Assembly: GCA_902589175.1 (NCBI GenBank)
Contig: CACIRX010000001.1
Span: 250,938 to 299,592 of the forward strand
DNA length: 48,655 nt
Direction: 5' to 3'
DNA from: an uncultured Pelagibacteraceae bacterium
GTDB lineage: Bacteria; Pseudomonadota; Alphaproteobacteria; Pelagibacterales; AG-422-B15
Positions 1-7,097 of the stretch are shown in pieces. Position 1 is the stretch's first letter, and each line of letters starts with the position of its first letter. A model generated the notes under the pieces. The model saw nothing but the letters and a program-made list of their open reading frames with translations, did not search any database and was not told the origin of the DNA. The position numbers and the translations under genes were made by a program.

Positions 1-1462
1 TATACGTCAGGTCCCCAATGAAACAGTAGAAACAGCAACAGCTTTTGGTTCGAGTAAGAGCCAAATTTTATTTAAAGTACAAATTCCATTAGCTCTTCCA
101 AGCATCATGATGGGCGTTAACCAAACAATAATGATGGCATTGGCATTGGTTGTTTTAGCAACGTTTATTGGGGCTCAAGGTCTAGGTTCAGATATTTGGG
201 TATCGATAAAAAAACTAGAAGTCGGAGCTGCTTTGGAAGGAGGTATTTGCGTTCTTTTAATGGCAATCATGTTCGATAGATTTGGTAAAGCCGCTAGTCG
301 GGAGACAGTTACCCTGCCATCCGATAGTCAAAAATTTTATCTTTTACCGCAAACATGGGATATTTATCCCATTGCAAGACAGGTTGAAAAACCTATACAA
401 TTAATTCATTTTGCATTTGCATTTGTATTCTCAAGCGTTATTCGAATATTTTCTTTCATTTTAAATTCAGTAATTTCTTTATTTAATAAGGATTACGGCT
501 CAGCGATTGCACAATTTATAAATGCTCATTATTTCTTTTTCTCTGGATTATTAATATTGATTGGCATCGTTTATTATGATGCAAACGTTGCTGCAATAGG
601 AACATTTCCTGAAGCATGGAATCTGTCAATAAGAGAAGAAATTTCTGCCGGTGTAAAGTCATTGGTTGTAAATGATACATTTATTTCAATAACCAAAACA
701 ATCAGATCAACTGTTGTTATTTACCTTCTAAGACCATTTGATTTTTATCTCACATATTTACCATATTGGTTTACAATTGGCGCATTGGTTCTAATCAGCT
801 GGAAATCTGTTGGAATTAGATTTGCGATTATTACTGCCATCCTTCTAGCATTCATCGGCGCTTGCAATATTTGGACTGAAGCAATGATTACTCTTTCATC
901 AGTTCTTATCTCAGTTCTTTTATGTTTTGTAATTGGTGTGCCAATAGGTATCTTAGCATCTTACAGTAAGAGATTTCAAAATATCAACGAGGTAATATTA
1001 GATGCAATGCAAACATTGCCATATTTTTGTTACCTTGTTCCAGTTTTAATGTTTTTTGGTGGTGGGGCATTTTCTGCATTACTTGCAACAATTATATACT
1101 CCATACCTCCAATAATACGTTTAACTGTATTGGGCCTGTCACAAGTTTCTTCCACATATTCAGAAGTATCAAAGTCATTTGGAGGCACTACAATTCAGAC
1201 TCTCAATAAGATAAAATTTCCTCTAGCAGTTCCTAGTTTGGTTATGGGTTTCAATCAAACAGTCATGATGGCTTTTGCGATGCAGATTGTCACACCTCTC
1301 ATTGGTGGTAAAGGGCTAGGTCTTGAGGTATTTAATGGCTTAGCTCGATCAGATACTGGTAGAGCTCTTGCTGCTGGCATAGGAATTTGTTTATTAGCCA
1401 TGATAATTGACCGTATCAGTCTTGCATGGACAAAAAAACAAAGAGATGCCCTAGGTTTATAG
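1..1462 (+). CDS. proW: Glycine betaine/proline ABC transporter permease, fused double-domain ProW (5' partial)
   Basis: The gene enters from the left edge, first full codon at base 2, and about 486 residues are visible. It is the inner-membrane channel of a betaine-type ABC importer. Two copies of the binding-protein-dependent permease domain are present in one chain. The tail of the first copy occupies roughly residues 1-130, with the ATPase-contacting loop (ETATAFG...PLALPS). Several membrane segments link it to a complete second copy at about 290-470, with the matching loop (EVSKSFG...PLAVPS). Both loops are followed by near-identical stretches (MGVNQTIMMA and MGFNQTVMMA), so this is an internal duplication. 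It lies 121 bases before proX, which fits an uptake locus. The ATPase gene is not visible and is presumably upstream. The family assignment is firm. The exact substrate (betaine, proline or DMSP) is inferred from context. Confidence 0.9.
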   Translation, partial: IRQVPNETVETATAFGSSKSQILFKVQIPLALPSIMMGVNQTIMMALALVVLATFIGAQGLGSDIWVSIKKLEVGAALEGGICVLLMAIMFDRFGKAASRETVTLPSDSQKFYLLPQTWDIYPIARQVEKPIQLIHFAFAFVFSSVIRIFSFILNSVISLFNKDYGSAIAQFINAHYFFFSGLLILIGIVYYDANVAAIGTFPEAWNLSIREEISAGVKSLVVNDTFISITKTIRSTVVIYLLRPFDFYLTYLPYWFTIGALVLISWKSVGIRFAIITAILLAFIGACNIWTEAMITLSSVLISVLLCFVIGVPIGILASYSKRFQNINEVILDAMQTLPYFCYLVPVLMFFGGGAFSALLATIIYSIPPIIRLTVLGLSQVSSTYSEVSKSFGGTTIQTLNKIKFPLAVPSLVMGFNQTVMMAFAMQIVTPLIGGKGLGLEVFNGLARSDTGRALAAGIGICLLAMIIDRISLAWTKKQRDALGL

Positions 1463-1519
1463 ATCTAATTTATATACATATTTCCTGATACTTTTCTTCA
1501 AAAAATGTTGATAAAGCGG

Positions 1520-1549
1520 TTTACTTATTCATCTTTTTTGGTCTAGAAT
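1520..1549 (+). promoter_or_regulatory. Candidate proX promoter
   Basis: TTTACT at 1520-1525 and TAGAAT at 1544-1549, separated by 18 bases, form a sigma-70-like promoter in the 121-base gap before proX. A separate promoter would let the binding protein be made in excess over the permease. The spacer end and -10 (TGGTCTAGAA) closely resemble the promoter proposed upstream of the DmdA-like gene. This was matched by eye and no transcript data are available. Confidence 0.45.
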
Positions 1550-1583
1550 TATTTATTAATTAATTAATAAAAAGGGGAAATTA

Positions 1584-2588
1584 ATGAAAAGTTCATTATT
1601 TGCAAAAACTTTTGCTGCCCTGATTTTGTCTTCTTTTTTAGTTCTTTCGGCAGGTACTGCCAACGCTAAGCGTTTAACAGCTGCTGTTGCTGACTGGACT
1701 GGTGGGGAATTAACATGTCAGGTTGCAGTTGCTATCCTTGAAGAAGAGCTAGGCTACAGAGTTGATAGAATAGAATTCGCTTCAGGAACAGGTCTATGGG
1801 AAGCTATTGCTGCTGGCGATATTGACTTCGCATGTGAAAGTTGGCCAAGTTATGCAGAGGCTGACGATGTAATGATCAACATGAATCTTGTTTATGACGG
1901 AGAAGTTGTAAAAGAGTATTCTGGTGATGGATCTGTTGATGCGTACACAAGTGGTATCATTGGAATGTCAGATTACTATGTTCCAAAATACTTTGTTGAC
2001 GCTAACCCAGATTTTAAAGACTGGTCAGATTTAAATAAATATAAAGATCAATTTGCTACACCTGAAACAGGTTCAAAAGGTAGATTGATTGGATGTCCAG
2101 TTGCTGGTTGGAACTGTCATGACCAAAAAAGATTAGATCTTTTAGGAATTGATTTTGAAGCATCAGAACTAGGTACTGAGGTTGCAGCCTTAGCGGAAGC
2201 TCAAGGAGCTTATGATAGAGGTGAAGCATTCCTTCTGTATCTTTGGGAACCACACTTTTTCTTCGGTAAGAATGAAATGGTTGGTGTAAAACTACCAGCA
2301 TACAAATACTGTGATAGTTTTACTGAAGCTAATAACTGGCAAGATTGTGGAACTGCAGCATGGCCTGCTACTGGTTGGGATAAAGACTACACGATGAATT
2401 ATATGAATCCTGAAGTTATGTCTAAACCTGAGAACGCTGATGCAGTTGCATTCTTCAAAAAAATGGCTTTCTCTAACACGGATCAAGCAAAAATGCTTGT
2501 AAGAGTTGGGGACGACGGATTATCTGTCGAAGAAGCTGTTGCTGAATGGAAAAACAGTACAGACGAATGGAAAGCTTGGCTTCCGTAA
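1584..2588 (+). CDS. proX: Glycine betaine-binding periplasmic protein (ProX/OpuAC family)
   Basis: 334 residues. A Sec signal peptide occupies roughly residues 1-28 (lysine, hydrophobic core, then AGTANA before KRL). The mature protein follows the OpuAC/ProX substrate-binding pattern: an opening VADWTGGELTCQVA strand-helix, then WEAIAAGDIDFACESWPS, an aromatic-rich segment typical of quaternary-amine cages, and a late LYLWEPHF stretch. A purine-rich Shine-Dalgarno (GGGGAA) precedes the ATG. It follows the permease gene, has its own likely promoter and ends at a strong terminator. The likely ligand is glycine betaine or a related osmolyte such as DMSP or proline betaine, and sequence alone cannot separate these. 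The downstream demethylation genes favour betaine. Confidence 0.92.
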   Translation: MKSSLFAKTFAALILSSFLVLSAGTANAKRLTAAVADWTGGELTCQVAVAILEEELGYRVDRIEFASGTGLWEAIAAGDIDFACESWPSYAEADDVMINMNLVYDGEVVKEYSGDGSVDAYTSGIIGMSDYYVPKYFVDANPDFKDWSDLNKYKDQFATPETGSKGRLIGCPVAGWNCHDQKRLDLLGIDFEASELGTEVAALAEAQGAYDRGEAFLLYLWEPHFFFGKNEMVGVKLPAYKYCDSFTEANNWQDCGTAAWPATGWDKDYTMNYMNPEVMSKPENADAVAFFKKMAFSNTDQAKMLVRVGDDGLSVEEAVAEWKNSTDEWKAWLP

Positions 2589-2613
2589 GTCTAAATAGCT
2601 AAATCAGAAAATT

Positions 2614-2648
2614 AAGGCCTTGTTACTTTTGTGCAAGGCCTTTTTTTT
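2614..2648 (+). terminator. Intrinsic terminator after proX
   Basis: AAGGCCTTG (2614-2622) and CAAGGCCTT (2634-2642) are perfect inverted repeats around an 11-base loop, followed by a T run to 2648. This is a textbook Rho-independent terminator. It separates the betaine transporter unit from the EamA gene that starts 12 bases later. Confidence 0.9.
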
Positions 2649-2659
2649 AATTAACTTTT

Positions 2660-3571
2660 ATGATCACCTCATCAAGACATCCTTACTATTATACAATTAG
2701 CTTTGCGTTATTAATCGCTGCGGGTATGTGGGGTTTATTCTGGATCCCTCAAAGAGCGTTAGAGGCTGGTGGTTTAACGGGCGGATGGGCAACGATTTCT
2801 CAAATGGTTATACCTTTTGCAATGCTGCTTCCAATATCACTTTGGAGGCTCTATAAAGGTCAGTCTTTTGGCCTAGAGTATCCTTTAATTGGACTTTTGT
2901 TTGGAGGAGGTATTGCTTGCTACGCTAATAGTTTTTTACTGACAGATGTAGTTAGAGCTTTAATACTCTTTTATATAACCCCAGTTTGGACAACTATTTT
3001 TGAAATTGTATTTCTTAGACAAATTCCACGTTTTTATAGATACATAACATTAGCTCTTGCACTATCTGGCGTTTGGATAGTTTTTGGACAAGAAGGCGTG
3101 ATACCCTTACCGCAAAATTCTGGTGATTGGATTGCTTTATTAGGCGGAATTCTTATTGCCGCATCAGCAGTTAGAATGGAGATAAAAAAGCCAGAGGGAA
3201 TATATCCTATCTTATTTTCATTCTTTTTTTATGGTGGCTTATTTACATTAATACAATCATATTTCTTGAGCGACTACCTAGGTGATGCTCCATCAATAGA
3301 GTCATGGGTTGCAATGATGCCGTGGCTAATTTTAATTGCAATTTTATTTCATATACCGACAAATATAGTGATCTTAGGTGCACCAAGTAGAATTGGTGCA
3401 GGCATATTTTCTATAATTATACTTTTTGAAATAGTTGTGGGTACTTTCAGTGCTGCGGTATTAACAGATGAGCTTATTGGGTGGCGAGAAATATTAGGCA
3501 GCTCTTTCATAATATTTGCTGGGTTAACAGAAATAATATTTGCATCAAAGACCGAAGATGATATGGGCTAA
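2660..3571 (+). CDS. EamA/DMT-superfamily transporter
   Basis: 303 residues with about ten hydrophobic membrane segments and the two-fold repeat of the drug/metabolite transporter (EamA) family. The first repeat begins near AAGMWGLFWIPQRALEAGG and the second after about residue 150. These proteins export or import small metabolites across the inner membrane, and the substrate cannot be read from sequence. It starts just after the proX terminator, so it needs its own promoter or readthrough. Its stop abuts the stop of the convergent methyltransferase gene with no base between them. Confidence 0.85.
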   Translation: MITSSRHPYYYTISFALLIAAGMWGLFWIPQRALEAGGLTGGWATISQMVIPFAMLLPISLWRLYKGQSFGLEYPLIGLLFGGGIACYANSFLLTDVVRALILFYITPVWTTIFEIVFLRQIPRFYRYITLALALSGVWIVFGQEGVIPLPQNSGDWIALLGGILIAASAVRMEIKKPEGIYPILFSFFFYGGLFTLIQSYFLSDYLGDAPSIESWVAMMPWLILIAILFHIPTNIVILGAPSRIGAGIFSIIILFEIVVGTFSAAVLTDELIGWREILGSSFIIFAGLTEIIFASKTEDDMG

Positions 3572-4495
3572 CTATAATTGATTGAGTACTTTAATGTGTT
3601 CAACTGTTGTACCACAACATCCACCTATAATTTGCGCTCCAGCATCCTTCCACTTTTTTGCTTCAATTAAATAATCATCAGGAGAAATTACATTGCTCGT
3701 GTCGTAGTGTGGAAAATTAAATACCGCTACTTCTGGATACGCCATAACAGGAAGGTCATATACTTCTTTAAGTTCTTTAATACTTTGTTCTATTACATTA
3801 ATTTCACAATGCATTATTCCTACAGCATCCAATTTATGATGTTTCACATTACTAATCATTTTTTTAAAACTATAGTCATAGTCTGTGGTAAGGGCTATCA
3901 ACCCGTCTTTATTTCTAGATGAGAATCCAGCCCACACAGGCAATCCAGCCTTACTTGCTGAGTCAAAGATTATTTCAATTCGATCTGGTCGATACATTAA
4001 CTCGAGTAGAATAAAATCACACCCATTATCGGCTAGAAAAAAAGCGAGCTCATCAAAAGATTTTTGAAAATATTCGGGGGTGAGTTTTTTCTTAAATTTC
4101 TCTCTTTCTTCTTGCGTTTCAAAAGCATCCTCATACGGTATTTGATGAGATAAGGACCCAGCTATAAGTACATCATCTCTACCACATTCCTCCCTGGCTG
4201 CTAGAGCTGCATTTATCGCACTTAGATTTATTTCTTTGAATTGATTATCTACTCCCGCAGTTTCTAAGATCATTCGATTTGTTGCATAAGTATTTGTAGT
4301 TATAATACTTGATCCAGCCTCAATATAATCTTTGTGTATTTGCTTCAATGTATCGCTTTCTAAGGAGGCTGTGCCACACCAAGAATTATCCATTTTAATA
4401 CCACGGTTTTCAAGTTCTGAACCAGTAGCCCCATCAAGAAGAATATTTTCTCCAGCATGAATACGTTTCATTAAATTTTCATATCTTTTGCTCAT
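3572..4495 (-). CDS. Homocysteine S-methyltransferase family protein (candidate betaine-homocysteine methyltransferase)
   Basis: 307 residues, a single TIM-barrel homocysteine S-methyltransferase domain. The N-terminal DGATGSELENRG motif and the C-terminal GGCCGTT motif are present. The zinc/homocysteine thiol ligands appear as Cys230 (in IMHCEIN) and Cys293-Cys294. Members transfer a methyl group from betaine, S-methylmethionine or DMSP to homocysteine to make methionine. The protein lacks the extra domains of MetH. Lying between betaine uptake and dimethylglycine/sarcosine oxidation genes, it is the best candidate here for the first betaine demethylation step (BHMT). An S-methylmethionine or DMSP-dependent role is possible. 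The ATG start gives the expected domain beginning. It is divergent from the DmdA-like gene across 108 bases. Confidence 0.82.
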   Translation of the reverse strand: MSKRYENLMKRIHAGENILLDGATGSELENRGIKMDNSWCGTASLESDTLKQIHKDYIEAGSSIITTNTYATNRMILETAGVDNQFKEINLSAINAALAAREECGRDDVLIAGSLSHQIPYEDAFETQEEREKFKKKLTPEYFQKSFDELAFFLADNGCDFILLELMYRPDRIEIIFDSASKAGLPVWAGFSSRNKDGLIALTTDYDYSFKKMISNVKHHKLDAVGIMHCEINVIEQSIKELKEVYDLPVMAYPEVAVFNFPHYDTSNVISPDDYLIEAKKWKDAGAQIIGGCCGTTVEHIKVLNQL

Positions 4496-4513
4496 GATTA
4501 TTTTTTAGCATTT

Positions 4514-4541
4514 TAAGTTTCAATTAGTAAGTAGAAACTTA
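4514..4541. promoter_or_regulatory. Inverted repeat between divergent methyltransferase genes
   Basis: TAAGTTTC (4514-4521) and GAAACTTA (4534-4541) are perfect 8-base inverted repeats with a 12-base spacer. They lie between the divergent homocysteine methyltransferase and DmdA-like genes, just upstream of the proposed -35 box of the latter. The spacing would suit a dimeric activator or repressor. No regulator gene is adjacent, so its function is inferred. Confidence 0.4.
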
Positions 4542-4550
4542 GGAAAAGGA

Positions 4551-4580
4551 TTTACTTTTTATGACTTTATGGTCTATAAG
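4551..4580 (+). promoter_or_regulatory. Candidate promoter of the 15-gene methylated-amine/copper operon
   Basis: TTTACT (4551-4556), an 18-base spacer and TATAAG (4575-4580) precede the DmdA-like gene. A strong Shine-Dalgarno (AAGGAGA) sits just before its ATG at 4604. No other gap larger than 12 bases exists until 19901, so this is the likely main promoter of the whole run. It resembles the proX promoter in spacing and in the TGGTCTAxAA end. Confidence 0.5.
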
Positions 4581-4603
4581 GTCTGATCATTAAGGAGAAC
4601 AGA

Positions 4604-5740
4604 ATGTCAAAAGGTATCATATACACCCCAAGGATAAGAAAATCACCTTTCTTTGAAGAGACACTAAAATATGGTGCTACCAATTTTACAACTTATAACC
4701 GTATGACGATGCCTGTTGGCTACACGACTCCTGAGCAGGAATATCACTCATTAATAAACGATGTAACATTATGGGATGTGGCAGCAGAGAGACAAATTGA
4801 AATTATTGGAGAGGACGCCGCTAAATTTGTTCAGTACATGACGCCAAGAAATCTATCAACTTTCAAAGATGGTTTTTGTCGTTACGCGTTTATGACAGAT
4901 GAAAATGGTGGTATCATAAATGATCCTTTAATTTTAAAGTTTAATGAAAAAAAGTTTTGGCTGAGCATTGCAGATTCTGATGCAATACTATGGTGCAAAG
5001 GCGTCGCTTTATCTGGTAAGTATAATGTTAAGATTTCAGAGCCTGAAGCTTGTCCGCTTTCATTGCAAGGCCCGCGCGCAAAAGAACTCATGAGAAAAGC
5101 TACAAATGATGATCCAGTTATTATGGGATTAAAATATTATCAATTTATCGAAACTAACTTATTTGGATTAGATATCATCATTGCACGCAGCGGTTGGAGT
5201 AATCAGTTTGGATACGAAATTTATATAACAAGAGAAGTAGATGGTCCGGCATTATGGAATGCATTAATGGAAGCAGGAAAAGAGTTTAAAATTGTACCAA
5301 GTTGTCCTAATCAAATAGATAGAATTGAAGCCGGTATGATTTCCCACCAAGGAGATACTTCATTAGCTGAGAACCCTTTAGAACTAAACTTACCAAAATT
5401 TTATGATCTTGATCAAGAAGCGGACTTTGTAGGAAAAGATGCTCTCTTAAAAATAAGAGAAGAGGGCATTAAAAAACAATTCACTGGTTTTAAAATTTCA
5501 GGAAAGAAAATTGGTTATAATATGGCAAGAATACCATTGTTTGACAATAACTCTGAAAAAAAAGGATTTGTAACCAGCTGTATTTATAGCCCAAACTTTG
5601 GATGCAATATTGCCTTAGGGTTCATTGATATTGATTTAATTAATTCAGAAGAAGTTTATCAGATTGATCATGATGGAGAGAAACGAGAAGTTGAAGTTGT
5701 CCCTTTACCATTTAGTTCTAGACTCGAAAAAATGGAATAA
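4604..5740 (+). CDS. DmdA-like / GcvT-family tetrahydrofolate-dependent methyltransferase
   Basis: 378 residues, an aminomethyltransferase (GcvT) fold covering most of the chain. From memory of the SAR11 DMSP demethylase, several stretches match closely: the N-terminal RIRKSPF, the WDVAAERQIEIIG segment, the DENGGIINDP segment and SIADSDAILW. It is close to the DmdA length of about 370. The reaction would move a methyl group from DMSP or a related methylated compound to tetrahydrofolate. DmdA has many paralogues of unknown substrate, and its neighbours here handle betaine, dimethylglycine and sarcosine, so a methylated-amine substrate is also plausible. The start is fixed by AAGGAGA six bases upstream. 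Its stop shares a base with the SCO start (TAATG), showing translational coupling. Confidence 0.8.
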   Translation: MSKGIIYTPRIRKSPFFEETLKYGATNFTTYNRMTMPVGYTTPEQEYHSLINDVTLWDVAAERQIEIIGEDAAKFVQYMTPRNLSTFKDGFCRYAFMTDENGGIINDPLILKFNEKKFWLSIADSDAILWCKGVALSGKYNVKISEPEACPLSLQGPRAKELMRKATNDDPVIMGLKYYQFIETNLFGLDIIIARSGWSNQFGYEIYITREVDGPALWNALMEAGKEFKIVPSCPNQIDRIEAGMISHQGDTSLAENPLELNLPKFYDLDQEADFVGKDALLKIREEGIKKQFTGFKISGKKIGYNMARIPLFDNNSEKKGFVTSCIYSPNFGCNIALGFIDIDLINSEEVYQIDHDGEKREVEVVPLPFSSRLEKME

Positions 5741-6390
5741 TGATTTCAAGAGGTAGAGTTAATCAACTTTTATTCCTCTCAATAATTATATTAGCAGTCG
5801 TCGCTGGTTGGGCAGTTTCTGAATTATTTAGAGACAATACTTCAGAAGTATCAAATGATATTGATTTAAAATTCACAGCAGTTGACCATTTTGGAGTTGA
5901 TGTAAGTGAAAGAACTTATAGCGGATATAGTAAAGTATTCTTTTTTGGCTTTACTCATTGCCCAGATATTTGTCCAATTAGTGCAAATCTTATGAGTAAT
6001 GCCATTGATCAATTAAATAGAGAAAACCATTCAATAGAAAATATAAAATTTTTCTTTGTAACAGTTGATCCTGCTAGGGATAACCCTGACCGATTAAAAG
6101 AATTTCTTAGCAACTTTAGCAATAATTTAATTGGTTTAACGGGGACACATGAAAATCTTATGCCAATATGGAAAGATTTTTTTGTACATGTAGAGCCGGC
6201 AACAAATTCAGAACATCAAAATTATCTAGGTACATCTGAACAATCTGATGAAATAAGTAATAAAGAAAAAAATTACATGGTTCAACATACTGCTTTCTAT
6301 TATATTTTTGATGATAATGATGTATTAAGAAGCATACTTCCCTTTGGTTCTAGTATTGAACAAATGGTTGAAGATTTAAAAAATCTATAA
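5740..6390 (+). CDS. SCO1/SenC/PrrC-family copper chaperone
   Basis: 216 residues. One N-terminal membrane anchor (about 10-28) is followed by a periplasmic thioredoxin-fold domain. The copper site is complete: Cys74 and Cys78 in HCPDIC, plus His183 in VQHTAF. The FFFGFTHCPDICP and VTVDPARD blocks are typical of the family. SCO proteins deliver copper or reducing power to the CuA centre of cytochrome c oxidase. The gene is coupled to the DmdA-like gene upstream and lies three bases before a Cys-rich lipoprotein gene. It opens a five-gene copper block inside a methylated-amine operon. Confidence 0.92.
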   Translation: MISRGRVNQLLFLSIIILAVVAGWAVSELFRDNTSEVSNDIDLKFTAVDHFGVDVSERTYSGYSKVFFFGFTHCPDICPISANLMSNAIDQLNRENHSIENIKFFFVTVDPARDNPDRLKEFLSNFSNNLIGLTGTHENLMPIWKDFFVHVEPATNSEHQNYLGTSEQSDEISNKEKNYMVQHTAFYYIFDDNDVLRSILPFGSSIEQMVEDLKNL

Positions 6391-6392
6391 CA

Positions 6393-6638
6393 ATGTATAA
6401 AATATCAATATTTATTTTTTTTATTTTATTGTCTTGTTCCGAAATAATAGAAACAAATAAATATAGAGAATTGGCATCTGAACAAGCATCAAAAAAAAAT
6501 TGTGATGCTAATGTTGAGCTTCTTTTAAAACATGAAAAGACTGAATTATGGGCATCTTATCATAACAAAGATAAAAACTTATTATGCGTTTTAACTTGTG
6601 TTAACGATGTCTGTATGTTTTCGACAGAGAGAGATTAA
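6393..6638 (+). CDS. Small Cys-rich lipoprotein, unrecognised
   Basis: 81 residues. A short hydrophobic signal ends in LLSC with the lipidated Cys at residue 15, so it is probably anchored to a membrane. The mature part carries Cys37 and a C-terminal cluster at Cys65, Cys69 and Cys74 (C-x3-C-x4-C). This could hold a metal or form disulfides. I recognise no family. It starts two bases after the SCO stop and ends three bases before the PCuAC start, in the same reading frame as PCuAC. A copper role is inferred only from position and cysteines. Confidence 0.7.
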   Translation: MYKISIFIFFILLSCSEIIETNKYRELASEQASKKNCDANVELLLKHEKTELWASYHNKDKNLLCVLTCVNDVCMFSTERD

Positions 6639-6641
6639 GGG

Positions 6642-7097
6642 TTGTATAAAGCACTAATAATAATTTTGTTTTTAGTTTCTACAAAAATTGGAGCTGCTCA
6701 CCAATTTCAAAAAGATCATATTAATATAAATCACCCACACATTAAGTTTGTAATTTCATCAGGCCCTGCAGCTGGATATATGAAAATAGTAAACATGGGT
6801 TTCGAGACAGATCGTTTAATTAAAGTTGTTACCGACTTTGCAGATACTGAGTTACATTATTCAAGTTTAGAAAATGGAATAGTTATAATGAGTAAAGTTG
6901 ATTTTATTGAAATCCCTCCACAAAAAGCTAAATCGCTCAAACCCGGCACGCACCATATAATGTTTTCAAATTTTAGTATTGAATTAACTCATGGAATAAG
7001 TTTAGAAGGGTCTTTAGTATTTGAAAATGCAGGCGAGATCAAAGTGCTTTTTGAGATTGAAACTCAAAAAAGTTTAGATGATCATACAGAACATTAA
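6642..7097 (+). CDS. PCuAC-family periplasmic copper chaperone (DUF461)
   Basis: 151 residues with a signal peptide ending around residue 18 (KIGA/AHQ). The PCuAC pattern is clear: a GYMKIVN strand, then ELHYSSLENGIVIM, then VDFIEIPPQ...LKPGTHHIMF. Its His and Met residues match the Cu(I) site of the family, which passes copper to SCO proteins or directly to oxidase subunits. The start is unusual. The upstream gene's TAA lies in the same frame at 6636-6638, so TTG at 6642 is the first usable codon that keeps the signal peptide. It overlaps the DUF2182 start by one base (TAATG). Confidence 0.85.
   Translation: MYKALIIILFLVSTKIGAAHQFQKDHININHPHIKFVISSGPAAGYMKIVNMGFETDRLIKVVTDFADTELHYSSLENGIVIMSKVDFIEIPPQKAKSLKPGTHHIMFSNFSIELTHGISLEGSLVFENAGEIKVLFEIETQKSLDDHTEH

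Noticed and set aside
1463..1583. Possible riboswitch in the gap before proX
   Set aside because: Glycine-type riboswitches occur in related genomes, but I see no conserved aptamer core here, only an AT-rich promoter region and an ATTAATTAAT palindrome.
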